Source: Agromyces ramosus (GTDB lineage: Bacteria > Actinomycetota > Actinomycetes > Actinomycetales > Microbacteriaceae). Taken from it: a DNA stretch of 64,000 bases. The stretch covers positions 3,844,001 through 3,908,000 of the forward strand of contig NZ_JAUSYY010000001.1 in the NCBI RefSeq assembly GCF_030817175.1. The letters run 5' to 3'. Below, piece after piece: positions 28,184 to 36,945 of the stretch. The notes beneath the pieces are model-generated. The model did no database searches, was not told the DNA's origin, and was given only the letters and a program-made list of their open reading frames with translations. The position numbers and the translations under genes are program-made. The first letter of the stretch is position 1, and every line of letters begins with the position of its first letter.

Positions 28184-29479
28184 ATGGACGCGAACGAGCG
28201 TGAGCCCCTGACCCCTGCGGAACTGGCCGACGAGGGCATCGTCGCGCTGCCAGACAAGGAAGTCGTCTCGATCCTCGACCTCGCCGCCGACATCGATCTG
28301 GCCATCGATGGCGCAGCACCGATCGACCTGGCGGTCGCCCTCAACGCCAACGTCGTGGCGCCGATCGATGCGGCGGTGAGCGCCAACCTCCTTTCCGACG
28401 GCTCGACCGCACAGGCGATGTCCGATCAGGGCGTGCAGATCACCCAGACGATCGACGCCGACGCGAAGGCGACAGCCCTGCAGGACAGCACGATCGACCA
28501 GAGCGACACCGTCGTGGGCGGCGCGGTCCCCGCAGAAGGCGTGGGCGAGTCGCCCACGCTGATGGCGGGCACCGATGCCATGGCGGACAGCGTCCCCACC
28601 GCACCGGTGGACGGCAGCGTCGTCGTCGACTCGGCCGGCAACATCATCGGCACGCTGGATGCCGCGACCGGCAACGTGATCGACGCTGACGGTGACATCC
28701 TCGGAACGCTGAACGAGACGACGGGCGTCGTTCTCGACTCGGCCGGCAACTTGATCGGAACGGTCACCGACCTCGTCGATGGCGCCACCGTGGTCGGCTC
28801 CAATGGCCACGTGCTCGGCATTCTGGATGCCGCGACCGGCAACGTGCTGGACGCCGCCGGAAACGTGGTGGGTGCGCTGAACCCGCTCACCGGCCAGGTG
28901 CTCGACACGCTCGGCAATGTGCTGGGCACGGTGACCGACTTCCTGGACGGCACCACCGTGCTGGACTCAGCCGGCAACGTGATCGGTGTCCTCGACGGTG
29001 CGACGGGCAACGTGGTGAACTCCCTCGGACAGGTCGTCGGCGCCCTGGACCCGCTCACCGGACAAGTCCTCGACGCGGCGGGAAACCTGTTGGGGACCGT
29101 CGGCGAGGTCGTGGACGACGTCACCGACGCGCTCGGGCGGCTCAACACGGGCGACCTCCTCAAGGGCGACCTGCTCAACGTCGACGTCAACGTCGACCTG
29201 GACGCCGACCTGGCAGCGCCCATCAACGGCGCCGTCGCGGCGAACGCCAATGTTGCCGCCCCGATCGATGCCTCGGTGGCTGCCAACATCCTGTCGGAGA
29301 ACTCCGAGGCAACCGCCATCGCGCAGCAAGACGCCATCATCACCCAGTCGATCACCGGCAGCGCAGAGGCCATCTCCGACCAGGTCTCCGACATCGACCA
29401 GGCATCGCAGGAGCCGGTCGACACCGATACCGCCGGCGACGACGAGACGGCCGCCCCGGCTGACGACACCACGCCGTGA
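28184..29479 (+). CDS. repeat protein: duplicated domain flanking nine ~18-residue repeats
   Basis: A 431-residue acidic protein of unknown function with no signal peptide, membrane span or cysteine. Residues 145-312 hold nine repeats of about 18 residues with the pattern V-[LVI]-D-x-x-G-x-[VLI]-[LIV]-G-x-[LV]-x3-T-G, grouped three by three. They are flanked by two copies of one domain (about 37-110 and 331-408) sharing AN-VxAPIDAxVxANxLS, ITQxI and IDQ. A strong ggaggaggag ribosome site precedes the ATG. The stop overlaps the GTG of the M50 gene (GTGA), so this is a coupled pair; it is a likely substrate or partner of that membrane protease (inference). Confidence 0.8.
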   Translation: MDANEREPLTPAELADEGIVALPDKEVVSILDLAADIDLAIDGAAPIDLAVALNANVVAPIDAAVSANLLSDGSTAQAMSDQGVQITQTIDADAKATALQDSTIDQSDTVVGGAVPAEGVGESPTLMAGTDAMADSVPTAPVDGSVVVDSAGNIIGTLDAATGNVIDADGDILGTLNETTGVVLDSAGNLIGTVTDLVDGATVVGSNGHVLGILDAATGNVLDAAGNVVGALNPLTGQVLDTLGNVLGTVTDFLDGTTVLDSAGNVIGVLDGATGNVVNSLGQVVGALDPLTGQVLDAAGNLLGTVGEVVDDVTDALGRLNTGDLLKGDLLNVDVNVDLDADLAAPINGAVAANANVAAPIDASVAANILSENSEATAIAQQDAIITQSITGSAEAISDQVSDIDQASQEPVDTDTAGDDETAAPADDTTP

Positions 29480-31770
29480 CGACGCTGATCGACGCCCCCA
29501 CCCGCGTCGACGGCGTCCAACTCATCGGGGACATGGTGGGGTCCGGGTACCGGACCGCACCTGCCCTCGTGAGGCGGGATGACGGACAGGTCCTTCAGCT
29601 CACCCCGCTGCTCTATCGGGTGTTGGATGCCGCCGACGGCCGTCGCAGCCCTGCGGAGATCGCGGCGGTCGTCAGCCGCGCGCTCGGCCGCAGTGTCTCG
29701 GCGGCGGACGTGGACGCCCTGGTGAACCGTCACCTGCGGCCGCTCGGTCTCCTGCTCGGAGCCGACGGCTCGGCGCCCGAGTTGAAACGCTCTGACCCCC
29801 TGCTGGGCCTCAAACCGCGCGTCGTCGTCACGAGCCCGAGGGTCACCCGCCGGTTGACCGACCCGTTCCGCTTCCTCTTCCGGCCCGTGGTGGTCGTGCC
29901 CGTGCTGGTGGCCTTCCTCGCGGTCGTGCTGTGGGTCTTCTTCGAGCGGGGCCTGGGCGCGTCGGCGTACGAGGCCTTCGAACGCCCGCACCTGCTCGTG
30001 CTGGTCTTCGTGGTGACGGTCATCTCCGGGGGACTGCACGAGTTCGGCCACGCCGCCGCGAACCGCTACAGCGGCGGGGTGCCCGGCGCGATGGGCGCCG
30101 GCCTCTACTTGGTCTGGCCCGCGTTCTACACCGACGTCACCGACAGCTATCGGCTGGGCCGGATGGGACGCATCCGCACCGATCTCGGCGGGCTGTACTT
30201 CAACGCGGTCGTCGTCGTGCTCACCTTCGTGTGGTGGTGGGCCACCGGCTGGGAGGCCCTGCTCCTGCTCGTGGCGACGCAGATCCTGCAGATGGTGACG
30301 CAACTGCTGCCACTGCTCAGGTTCGACGGGTACCACGTGCTCGCCGATGTGGCGGGCGTCCCCGACCTCTACCAGCGCATCAAGCCCACGCTGGCGGGGC
30401 TGCTGCCGCACCGCTGGAACGCCCCGGAGCAGCGGCTGCTCACGCCCCGTGCACGCGTTCTCATCACGCTGTGGGTGCTCGTGACCGTACCCCTGATGGC
30501 GTTCATGCTGTACGCGATGGTGCGGGCGGTGCCCCGCCTGCTGGGGAGTGCCGGGTCCGCCTTGGGCGAGGACGCGGCGGCCCTGGCCGAGGCGGCGGGC
30601 AGTGGTCAGTTCCTCGACGTCGCGGGCCATGGACTGGAAGCACTGGGGGTGGTGGTACCAGTGCTGGCCTGCGTCCTCGTGCTCGGACGAGTCGGGTTCC
30701 GACTTTCTCGCGGACTGGTCAGATGGGGCCGTGCCTCAACGATGAAACGCGTCGCCGCCGCGGCGATGGGCGCGGTACTGATCGCCGGCCTCGCTTGGGC
30801 CTGGTGGCCCGGCGAGGGCAGCTACCGGCCCATCCAGCAAGACGAGCGGGGCACCTTGACGGCACTCTTTCTCGAGCAGCCGCAGTCGATCGTCGCGCCA
30901 ACAGGGGCGAGCGCCACGGAGATGGGTACCGCGGCCGGCAACAGGCTCTCGAGTGGGGAGCCCCTCGTTGCAGCGTTCGAGAAGGGCGCGGCACTGCCCA
31001 CGAAGGACGACCCCACGCTCGCCATGGTGCTCGTTCCGGCAGAGGGGTCTGGCCACACACCGGAGGACACCTGGGTCTTCCCATTCGACAAGCCACTCCC
31101 ACCCGCGGAAGGCGACAACCAGGCCATCGCCGTGGCTACAGACGACGGCTCCGTCGTCTACGACCTCGCATTCGCACTCGTCTGGGCAGATGATGACGAG
31201 GTCCTCAACGTCAACGAAGCGCACGCCTACGCGTCCTGTTCCGACTGCGTGGCCGTCGCCGTCGCATTCCAAGTCGTGCTGATCGTGGATGACGCGCAAG
31301 TGGTGGTTCCGCAGAACTTGGCCGTCGCCGCGAACTACGACTGCTACAACTGCATCACCGCAGCCATCGCCAACCAGCTCATCCTGTCCGTCGCTGGAGA
31401 ACCGAGCGACGAGCAACTGCGTGCGCTCGGCGAGGTCTGGAACGACCTCATCCGTTTCGCTCACGGCATCACGTCCTACTCACTGACCGAGATCACCCAG
31501 CAGCTCGAGACCTTCAAGGCCGAGATCGTCGAAATCCTCGGACAGGCGCCGCCGGTCCAGCCCGCACCGGACACCTCGCCTCTGGACGAACCGGCGCCAC
31601 CGGGCACTACGCCCCCGATGGAGCAGGAGCCCTCGACGAGCCCGCCATCACCGAGCACTGAGCCGAGCCCGAACGACCCATCACCGGCGCCCGCACCAGT
31701 ACCCGAGCCCACGCCCGCACCCGACCCGGTGCCAGAGCCCACGCCGGAGCCCACCCCGCCAGCACCATAG
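29476..31770 (+). CDS. PqqD-like/M50 zinc metallopeptidase membrane protein with twin-CxxC extracytoplasmic module
   Basis: A 764-residue protein. Residues 1-95 are PqqD-like (LTPLLYRVLDAADGRRSPAEI). Membrane spans surround an M50 site: HEFGH at 188-192 and a distal ligand in LRFDGYH (Asp284). More spans follow at about 328-349, 389-405 and 427-444. Residues 445-690 are outside, with two CxxC pairs (588/591 and 623/626) in the matched strings ASCSDCVAVAVAFQVVLIV and DCYNCITAAIANQLILSV. The tail (692-764) is Pro/Glu/Thr-rich and low complexity. The layout resembles proteins annotated as putative peptide zinc metalloprotease. It is coupled to the repeat protein; export or maturation of that protein is an inference. 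Confidence 0.8.
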   Translation: MTTLIDAPTRVDGVQLIGDMVGSGYRTAPALVRRDDGQVLQLTPLLYRVLDAADGRRSPAEIAAVVSRALGRSVSAADVDALVNRHLRPLGLLLGADGSAPELKRSDPLLGLKPRVVVTSPRVTRRLTDPFRFLFRPVVVVPVLVAFLAVVLWVFFERGLGASAYEAFERPHLLVLVFVVTVISGGLHEFGHAAANRYSGGVPGAMGAGLYLVWPAFYTDVTDSYRLGRMGRIRTDLGGLYFNAVVVVLTFVWWWATGWEALLLLVATQILQMVTQLLPLLRFDGYHVLADVAGVPDLYQRIKPTLAGLLPHRWNAPEQRLLTPRARVLITLWVLVTVPLMAFMLYAMVRAVPRLLGSAGSALGEDAAALAEAAGSGQFLDVAGHGLEALGVVVPVLACVLVLGRVGFRLSRGLVRWGRASTMKRVAAAAMGAVLIAGLAWAWWPGEGSYRPIQQDERGTLTALFLEQPQSIVAPTGASATEMGTAAGNRLSSGEPLVAAFEKGAALPTKDDPTLAMVLVPAEGSGHTPEDTWVFPFDKPLPPAEGDNQAIAVATDDGSVVYDLAFALVWADDDEVLNVNEAHAYASCSDCVAVAVAFQVVLIVDDAQVVVPQNLAVAANYDCYNCITAAIANQLILSVAGEPSDEQLRALGEVWNDLIRFAHGITSYSLTEITQQLETFKAEIVEILGQAPPVQPAPDTSPLDEPAPPGTTPPMEQEPSTSPPSPSTEPSPNDPSPAPAPVPEPTPAPDPVPEPTPEPTPPAP

Positions 31771-31911
31771 GTCTCCGCGAGCAGCATGGGCTCGGCCGGC
31801 GTGCCCGCCTCAACTTCGCGGATGATCGCGATGCGGGTCGTGTCGTCGAACATGATCCATTCGCCGCGGCGGACGGATCCTTTTTGACACTGACCATGTT
31901 CGATATCGAGG

Positions 31912-32496
31912 TCAGCGGCGGACTCGGTAGCGGATGTGTGTCGCCTCCGGGGTGTCGATCACCCGAACGATGTCCAACTCGATCCGTGACGGCAGGACGT
32001 CGAACAAGCGACGACCACCGCCGAACAGCACCGGGATCTGATGGATCTGCAATTCGTCCAACACCCCGGCCTCGAGCGCCCGCTGCGCGGTATACGCACC
32101 ATGCACCAACACGTTCCGGTCGCCGGCCGCTGACTTCGCCTGCGCCATCGCACTTTCGATTCCGTCGCTCACGTACGTCACCAACGGATAGTTCGCCACC
32201 GAGGGACCGGGCGGCCGGTGGCTGGGCACGAAGATCGGAACACCGTGGGTGTCACCGCCCCAGTGATCGACCTGCTCCACGGTCCGCCGACCCGCGAGCA
32301 CCGCACCGGTCGCATTCCCCTCGTCGTGAAAGTCCCTGGCCGGCCCGGACGGCCGGACGTTCCAGCCCGGATCCGCAGTGAATATCCACTCGTGCAGCCG
32401 GTCGAAGCCGTCGCCGCCGGGGTTGTCCGGTTCGTCGTTCGGACCAGCGATGTACCCGTCGAGGGACATCGACATGTAGAGGACTGATGAGGACAT
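31912..32496 (-). CDS. dihydrofolate reductase-family (RibD C-terminal) protein
   Basis: A 194-residue protein with the DHFR/RibD reductase fold: SVLYMSMSLDGYIAGPNDEPDN at the start, the AVLAGRRTVEQ loop and VLVHGAYTAQRALEAG, LQIHQIPVLFGGGRRLFD. These small reductases are common accessory genes of unknown substrate. The ATG at 32496 has aaggag 7 nt upstream; a GTG two codons earlier is possible. It converges on the M50 gene. Confidence 0.8.
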   Translation of the reverse strand: MSSSVLYMSMSLDGYIAGPNDEPDNPGGDGFDRLHEWIFTADPGWNVRPSGPARDFHDEGNATGAVLAGRRTVEQVDHWGGDTHGVPIFVPSHRPPGPSVANYPLVTYVSDGIESAMAQAKSAAGDRNVLVHGAYTAQRALEAGVLDELQIHQIPVLFGGGRRLFDVLPSRIELDIVRVIDTPEATHIRYRVRR

Positions 32497-32606
32497 GAGC
32501 ACGCTCCTTGTTTCCGGCGCAGCCCTTCAGCCGCGCCTCCTACTCTGGCGTCGAACAACGACATACAAGATCGACACCGTCGGAGGGGAGGCGCGATGAA
32601 GCCTGA

Positions 32607-32676
32607 CTGATGGTGAAGTCCCTTAACCGTTTTTCCACAAAGGTCGCGCCTGAATCATTTAGGGCGGGCCTTTAGT
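32607..32676 (+). repeat. direct repeat copy 1 bounding an island segment
   Basis: The stretch 32607-32647 matches 39078-39118 at about 38 of 41 bases (ctgatggt-aagt, cttaaccg, tttttccacaaag shared). The similarity continues loosely to a tagt at about 32675, which lies within the end of the epimerase gene. Confidence 0.75.
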
Positions 32677-33256
32677 CGGTGATGACGACTACACCGGACG
32701 GTGCGTCGAGGTACTCGATTGTGCGCTCTGCCGCGCTGTCGATCTGCACTCGTGGCTCGGATGGGATCTGGTTTTCGTTGTATGTGCCAGGTCCGTAGAA
32801 CTGCCCGTAGCTGAGCACGACCCCGCCTTCCGCAAGAACGGCGGATTCGAGTTGTTCAACCGCACGAGCGTCCGGCCCATCGGGGAGTTGCCATGCCACG
32901 GTCTGGGCGAGGATCTTCGGAGCGCCGCTCGCTCGAGCGGCGTCGATGATGTTTTGGTTCCCCTCGGTGCGGATGCGCGCGTTGAGCTCAGCGTGATCGC
33001 TGATCTTGTCGACGTCGTCGGGCAGGTCGGTGAGTTCGTTCAGGATGATGTCAGGCTCGAACGCGGCGACGGCGGCGATCAGTGCGTCGCGATCGAAGAC
33101 ATCGACCACGATCGGCTCGGCACCGAGTTCAGCGAGGCGGTCCGCCTTGCCCGCCGATCGCGTCATGCCGCCGACAGTGTGGCCGGCATCGATCAGCAGC
33201 GGGATGAGGCGCTGACCGATGACTCCGGATGCTCCGGCGAGGAAGATTCTGGACAT
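32672..33256 (-). CDS. NAD-dependent epimerase/dehydratase-like oxidoreductase (short)
   Basis: A 194-residue extended-SDR-type protein. The dinucleotide loop is FLAGASGVIGQRLIPLL, followed by LNELTDLPDD and the closing TIEYLDAPSGVVVITD. The family is usually nearer 280-300 residues; the middle part, including the usual Tyr-x3-Lys segment, is shortened. It is the last gene of a same-strand group with an MFS transporter and a MocR regulator. Its 3' end lies against a direct repeat. Confidence 0.7.
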   Translation of the reverse strand: MSRIFLAGASGVIGQRLIPLLIDAGHTVGGMTRSAGKADRLAELGAEPIVVDVFDRDALIAAVAAFEPDIILNELTDLPDDVDKISDHAELNARIRTEGNQNIIDAARASGAPKILAQTVAWQLPDGPDARAVEQLESAVLAEGGVVLSYGQFYGPGTYNENQIPSEPRVQIDSAAERTIEYLDAPSGVVVITD

Positions 33257-33298
33257 GGGTTTCTGCTTTCTACTATTTGGGTTGATGAGGCTTGGTGA

Positions 33299-34525
33299 TC
33301 AGCCCCGGCGCCTGAGGTGGGCTTGGGCGACGAGGCTGATGAGGGCGAAGAGGATCGTGAGTGCGGTATAGCCGACGACGGCGGGAATCTCTCCAAGCGG
33401 TTCGACGAGCTGGCCCTCGATGACGATCGGCACGCCGAAGGCGAGGTAGGAGACGACATAGATGGCTGCGACGATTCCAGCTCGCTGATGCGCTGCGACA
33501 CGAGGAACGACCAATTGGAGCGCCGCGCTGAAGGACGCGCCGAATCCGATGCCGGCGATCGCCTGCCCGATCATCATGACGGCCAGGCTTCCGGCGAAGA
33601 CGCCTCCGATGATGCCAGCTGCGCCGATGATCGATGCGGAGATGCCAATGCTCATCGCGCGGCGCGGGGGCACCTTGGCGAAAGCGAGTCCGGTGATGGT
33701 GGACATCGCTGGTGCGAGGAATCCGGTGACTCCGTTGAGGAGGGGACTGTCGAGATGGAACACGCTGCGCACCATGTTCGGCGCCAAGCCGCCGGAGAGT
33801 CCAGCGAGCATCCACACCGCAGCGACGACGGGAGCGGCGGCGAAGAACTCTTTCCGTGCCGCGAGCGGGACGGACACGCGGGGAATCAGCGACCGCACTG
33901 CGCCGCTCCTGCGCGTCGCGGTCTCCGGAGAAGCAAGTACCGTGATGCCACCGAGGATCGTGAGCGCGATCAGCGCGGTGAAAATGACCGTGTTCGCCTC
34001 TCGGGTGAGCTGTATCGCCAGTCCAGCCAATAGCGATCCGAGCGCCAGACCTCCCGTGAGACTGACGCTGCCAAGGATCGCGCCGAGGCGCTTCTTGTTA
34101 TCGGGCGCGAGTTCGACCAGTGCCGCGGTGAACGCAGAAGTGGCCGCCCCGCTCGCGATTCCCTGGATGATGCGACCCGCGATGACCCAATTGATGTCCG
34201 TGCCCACGAGGAACAAGAGGACCGAGCCCAGCTGCACGATCAACGCGCCGATCAGCACAGGCCGACGGCCGAGATAGTCCGAAAGCGAGCCAAGCGTGAG
34301 CGCTGCAACGAGAAACCCGATCGCATAGACAGCGAACGCGGCACTGAGCATTGCAGGCGGGAAGTCCCATTGCTGCTTGTACGCCACGAGCAACGGCGTC
34401 AACGCCCCAGCCGCGAGATACAGGCTGGTGAACGCGACAGCGGCTCCCGCCATCGCGAAACCTGCGGGTAGCACTCGCCGGCCGGTCGCGGCGATTGGGG
34501 ACGTGACTGTCTGGTGCGGAGGCAC
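33299..34525 (-). CDS. MFS transporter
   Basis: A 408-residue major facilitator with 12 predicted spans. The loop 2-3 motif GSLSDYLGRRPVLIG is clear. It most resembles drug or small-molecule exporters, but no substrate can be given. The GTG at 34525 has aaggag 5 nt upstream. It sits between the MocR regulator and the epimerase-like gene on the same strand. Confidence 0.82.
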   Translation of the reverse strand: MPPHQTVTSPIAATGRRVLPAGFAMAGAAVAFTSLYLAAGALTPLLVAYKQQWDFPPAMLSAAFAVYAIGFLVAALTLGSLSDYLGRRPVLIGALIVQLGSVLLFLVGTDINWVIAGRIIQGIASGAATSAFTAALVELAPDNKKRLGAILGSVSLTGGLALGSLLAGLAIQLTREANTVIFTALIALTILGGITVLASPETATRRSGAVRSLIPRVSVPLAARKEFFAAAPVVAAVWMLAGLSGGLAPNMVRSVFHLDSPLLNGVTGFLAPAMSTITGLAFAKVPPRRAMSIGISASIIGAAGIIGGVFAGSLAVMMIGQAIAGIGFGASFSAALQLVVPRVAAHQRAGIVAAIYVVSYLAFGVPIVIEGQLVEPLGEIPAVVGYTALTILFALISLVAQAHLRRRG

Positions 34526-34666
34526 AGCAACTCCTTGCTGGGAGGCGATCAGGCATCGGTGCTGCCGACCGTCGTGCTCACAACGCTACCGAGAAGAGGT
34601 TCGTCGATTAATGCCACTTCACGCCGCGTTCCACAGACCACTTTCGGCGGATTCGTCTGGCTTCTG

Positions 34667-36115
34667 CTACCGGAGCACCGTGCACAGGGCGTCCAACGCG
34701 CCGGGCCAGGCACTGTCGGAGACGGAGGAGAAGTTGACGACGAGCGCGTCCTGCCTCGGGAGTTCTGGGCCGGCGGTGGGATGGCGAAACTCTGCCATGC
34801 CGCTGACGATGAGACCTTTGCGTGCGGCGGCCCGCAGCGCAACGGCTTCGGTTCCCGCGGGAAGTACGAGAACAGCCTGCAATCCGGCCGCCATGCCTTG
34901 CACTTGGATTTCGGGGGCGTTCTTCGCGAGTGCGTCGATGAGCTCGTCGCGGCGACGGCGATAATTGTGTCGCCGGCCGCGCACGTGCCGGTCGAAGGCG
35001 CCCGATGTGACGAAGTCGGCGAAGATCAACTGATCGAGCACGCTCACTGTCTCGACTCGACCTTTCGCTGCCGCGACAGCGGGGAGGAGCGACTCGGGCA
35101 CAACCATCCATGCCAGCCGAAGGGCGGGCGCGACGGATTTGCTGGCCGTTCCGAAGTACACGACGTGCTCGGGGTCCAATCCCTGCAAAGACCCCACGGG
35201 CTTCCGGTCGTACCGGAATTCGCCGTCGTAGTCGTCCTCGAGGATGAATGCACCACGATTGCGAGCCCAGTCGAGCACCGCAGCTCGTCGCTCAGTGGAC
35301 AGTGCGAAGCCTGTCGGGAACTGGTGCGCGGGCGTTAGTAACACAGCACCGGGATCCTTCATGGTGGTGAGTTCGTCGACTCGTGCCCCGCGCTCGTCGA
35401 CACCGAGTGGCGGAATGCTCATGCCCTCATCGACGAGCGCGGCACGATAGATGTCCAAGCCGTAGCCCTCAACGGCGACTGTACCGACTCCTTGGGCCGT
35501 GAGAGCCCGGGCGACCATCACCAGTCCGTGGTGAAAGCCCGAAGTGATAACGATCTGCTCTGGATCGGCATACACACCACGGACGCGGGCGAGGTAGTCG
35601 ACGAGCGCGGAACGGAGCTCCATTCGGCCGAGTGGGTCGCCGTAGCCGAACGCGCTGTGCGGCGCTGCCGAAAGCGCGCGCCTTGCGGCGGCGAGCCACG
35701 GTCCACGAGGGAATTCAGCGAAGTCCACCGCTCCCGGCCCGAGGACATGCGTTGTTCGAGGCCTCGACATTGCAGAGGAGTCCTCGATCGTCGGTCGGCG
35801 CGGCTGAACGCGCTCCGCGACTCGCGTGCCGGACCCGTGTCGAGCGGTGAGCCAACCCTCTTCCACCAGTTCCGAGTAGCACGTCGTCACCGTGCTCCGC
35901 GCGATACCGAGGTCACTCGCCAGTGCACGAGAGGCGGGCAGCCTGGTGTTCGGCGCGAGCCTGCCGGAACGCACCGCCTCACGTAGCGCCTCGGTCAGAC
36001 CCGCTCGCAGACGGGACCCCTGCAGCTCGAGGTGGAGATCGACGCCCGCTCTCGCGAGCTCATCGATCGAAGAGGTGGTCCGAGCTTTCACCATGTGAAT
36101 GGACGTTACTTGCAT
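34667..36115 (-). CDS. MocR/PdxR-type GntR regulator with aminotransferase domain
   Basis: A 482-residue fusion: N-terminal GntR winged helix (LREAVRSGRLAPNTRLPASR, LGIARSTVTTCYSELVEEGWL) and a fold-type I aminotransferase domain with the PLP lysine in YFGTASKSVAPALRLAW and ILEDDYDGEFRYD. Such proteins sense PLP or amino compounds. An ATG seven codons downstream (36094) is an alternative start; the first ATG abuts an aggagg sequence. The adjacent MFS gene downstream is a likely target. Confidence 0.85.
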   Translation of the reverse strand: MQVTSIHMVKARTTSSIDELARAGVDLHLELQGSRLRAGLTEALREAVRSGRLAPNTRLPASRALASDLGIARSTVTTCYSELVEEGWLTARHGSGTRVAERVQPRRPTIEDSSAMSRPRTTHVLGPGAVDFAEFPRGPWLAAARRALSAAPHSAFGYGDPLGRMELRSALVDYLARVRGVYADPEQIVITSGFHHGLVMVARALTAQGVGTVAVEGYGLDIYRAALVDEGMSIPPLGVDERGARVDELTTMKDPGAVLLTPAHQFPTGFALSTERRAAVLDWARNRGAFILEDDYDGEFRYDRKPVGSLQGLDPEHVVYFGTASKSVAPALRLAWMVVPESLLPAVAAAKGRVETVSVLDQLIFADFVTSGAFDRHVRGRRHNYRRRRDELIDALAKNAPEIQVQGMAAGLQAVLVLPAGTEAVALRAAARKGLIVSGMAEFRHPTAGPELPRQDALVVNFSSVSDSAWPGALDALCTVLR

Positions 36116-36235
36116 TCCTCCTGCCTCGTAGCGTCAACAACATGAAACTCAGCACACCACCCGTGACTGATGCCTGGCCCCACAGAGTCTTTAAGGACAC
36201 GCGATAGGGGCTTGCTTGACGCAGTGCGCGATCGC

Positions 36236-36826
36236 CTACTGAGGAAACCCCAGAAGAGCGCGCTCGGCGATGTGCCTGAGCTCCTGCCGTGTTGCGCCTC
36301 CGGTGGCTTGCACAGCGAGCCCACCCGTCACTGTTGCGAGGTACTTGGCGAGTTCTCGAGCGTTCTCGTCGGCCGCAAGATCACCTTCATCAATAGCGCG
36401 CTGGAAACGTGCGGCGAATTTCGCCTCGCCTGCAGCTCGACTTTCGCTGAGAAATGAGACGACGCGCTGATGTTCGGAGCTGGCCGAAAGTCCTCCCTGA
36501 ACTGACAAGCAGCCGGCGGGGCGACCAGGAGCGGTGATTGCGGAGACGTTGCTGTACAGGTAGTGCTCGGCGACCTGACGGGCGGTCGGTTGCGCGATCG
36601 CTTCATCGATGTAGGCCATGTCGACCGTCGCGTACCGCTCAACGGCGCGCTTGAAGGTCTCCTCCTTGTTCCCGAACGCCGCATACAAACTGGGCCGGCT
36701 GACGTCCATCGCAGTAGTGAGGTTCTCGAGCGTGGTCCCCTCATAGCCCTGGCGCCAGAAGACTTCAATGGCGCGGTCGAGGGCATCGTCAAGCGCGAAC
36801 TCACGAGGCCTTCCGCGTTCGGCCAT
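36236..36826 (-). CDS. TetR/AcrR-family repressor
   Basis: A 196-residue TetR protein: ALDRAIEVFWRQGYEGTTLENLTTAMDVSRPSLYAAFGNKEETF is the HTH. A Cys in the ligand domain (RPAGCLSVQGGL) is typical of the TetR_C group beside oxidoreductases. ATG at 36826 with ggag upstream. It is divergent from an SDR gene, with palindromes between them. Confidence 0.85.
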   Translation of the reverse strand: MAERGRPREFALDDALDRAIEVFWRQGYEGTTLENLTTAMDVSRPSLYAAFGNKEETFKRAVERYATVDMAYIDEAIAQPTARQVAEHYLYSNVSAITAPGRPAGCLSVQGGLSASSEHQRVVSFLSESRAAGEAKFAARFQRAIDEGDLAADENARELAKYLATVTGGLAVQATGGATRQELRHIAERALLGFPQ

Positions 36827-36877
36827 GACGACTCCACTTCTCTCTGAGCTTTTCCGTACCAATCAGAACAAATTTAG

Positions 36878-36927
36878 TCGGTTCGGGAATTCCCGAGGAG
36901 GCGGCGCTCTTTTATGTACCGAACCGA
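36878..36927. promoter_or_regulatory. candidate TetR operators upstream of the SDR gene
   Basis: A perfect 14-bp palindrome tcgggaattcccga (36883-36896) lies inside a wider inverted repeat, tcggttcgg (36878) and ccgaaccga (36919). They fill the intergenic region between the TetR and SDR genes. Confidence 0.5.
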
Positions 36928-36945
36928 ACAGAATTGGAGATCAGC

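Noticed and set aside
28620..29120. Regular DNA repeats that could suggest a CRISPR or tandem array
   Set aside because: The periodicity is that of about 18-codon protein repeats in one open frame, with diverged DNA sequence.
31771..31895. Minus-strand frame reading RRGEWIMFDDTTRIAIIREV and LLAE after the M50 gene
   Set aside because: It reads like a short gene remnant, but it has no usable start and runs antisense into the M50 Pro-rich tail, so I do not call it.
36142..36207. A 21-codon plus-strand frame starting MKLSTPPVTD
   Set aside because: Too short, no family; could be a truncated start but nothing supports translation.
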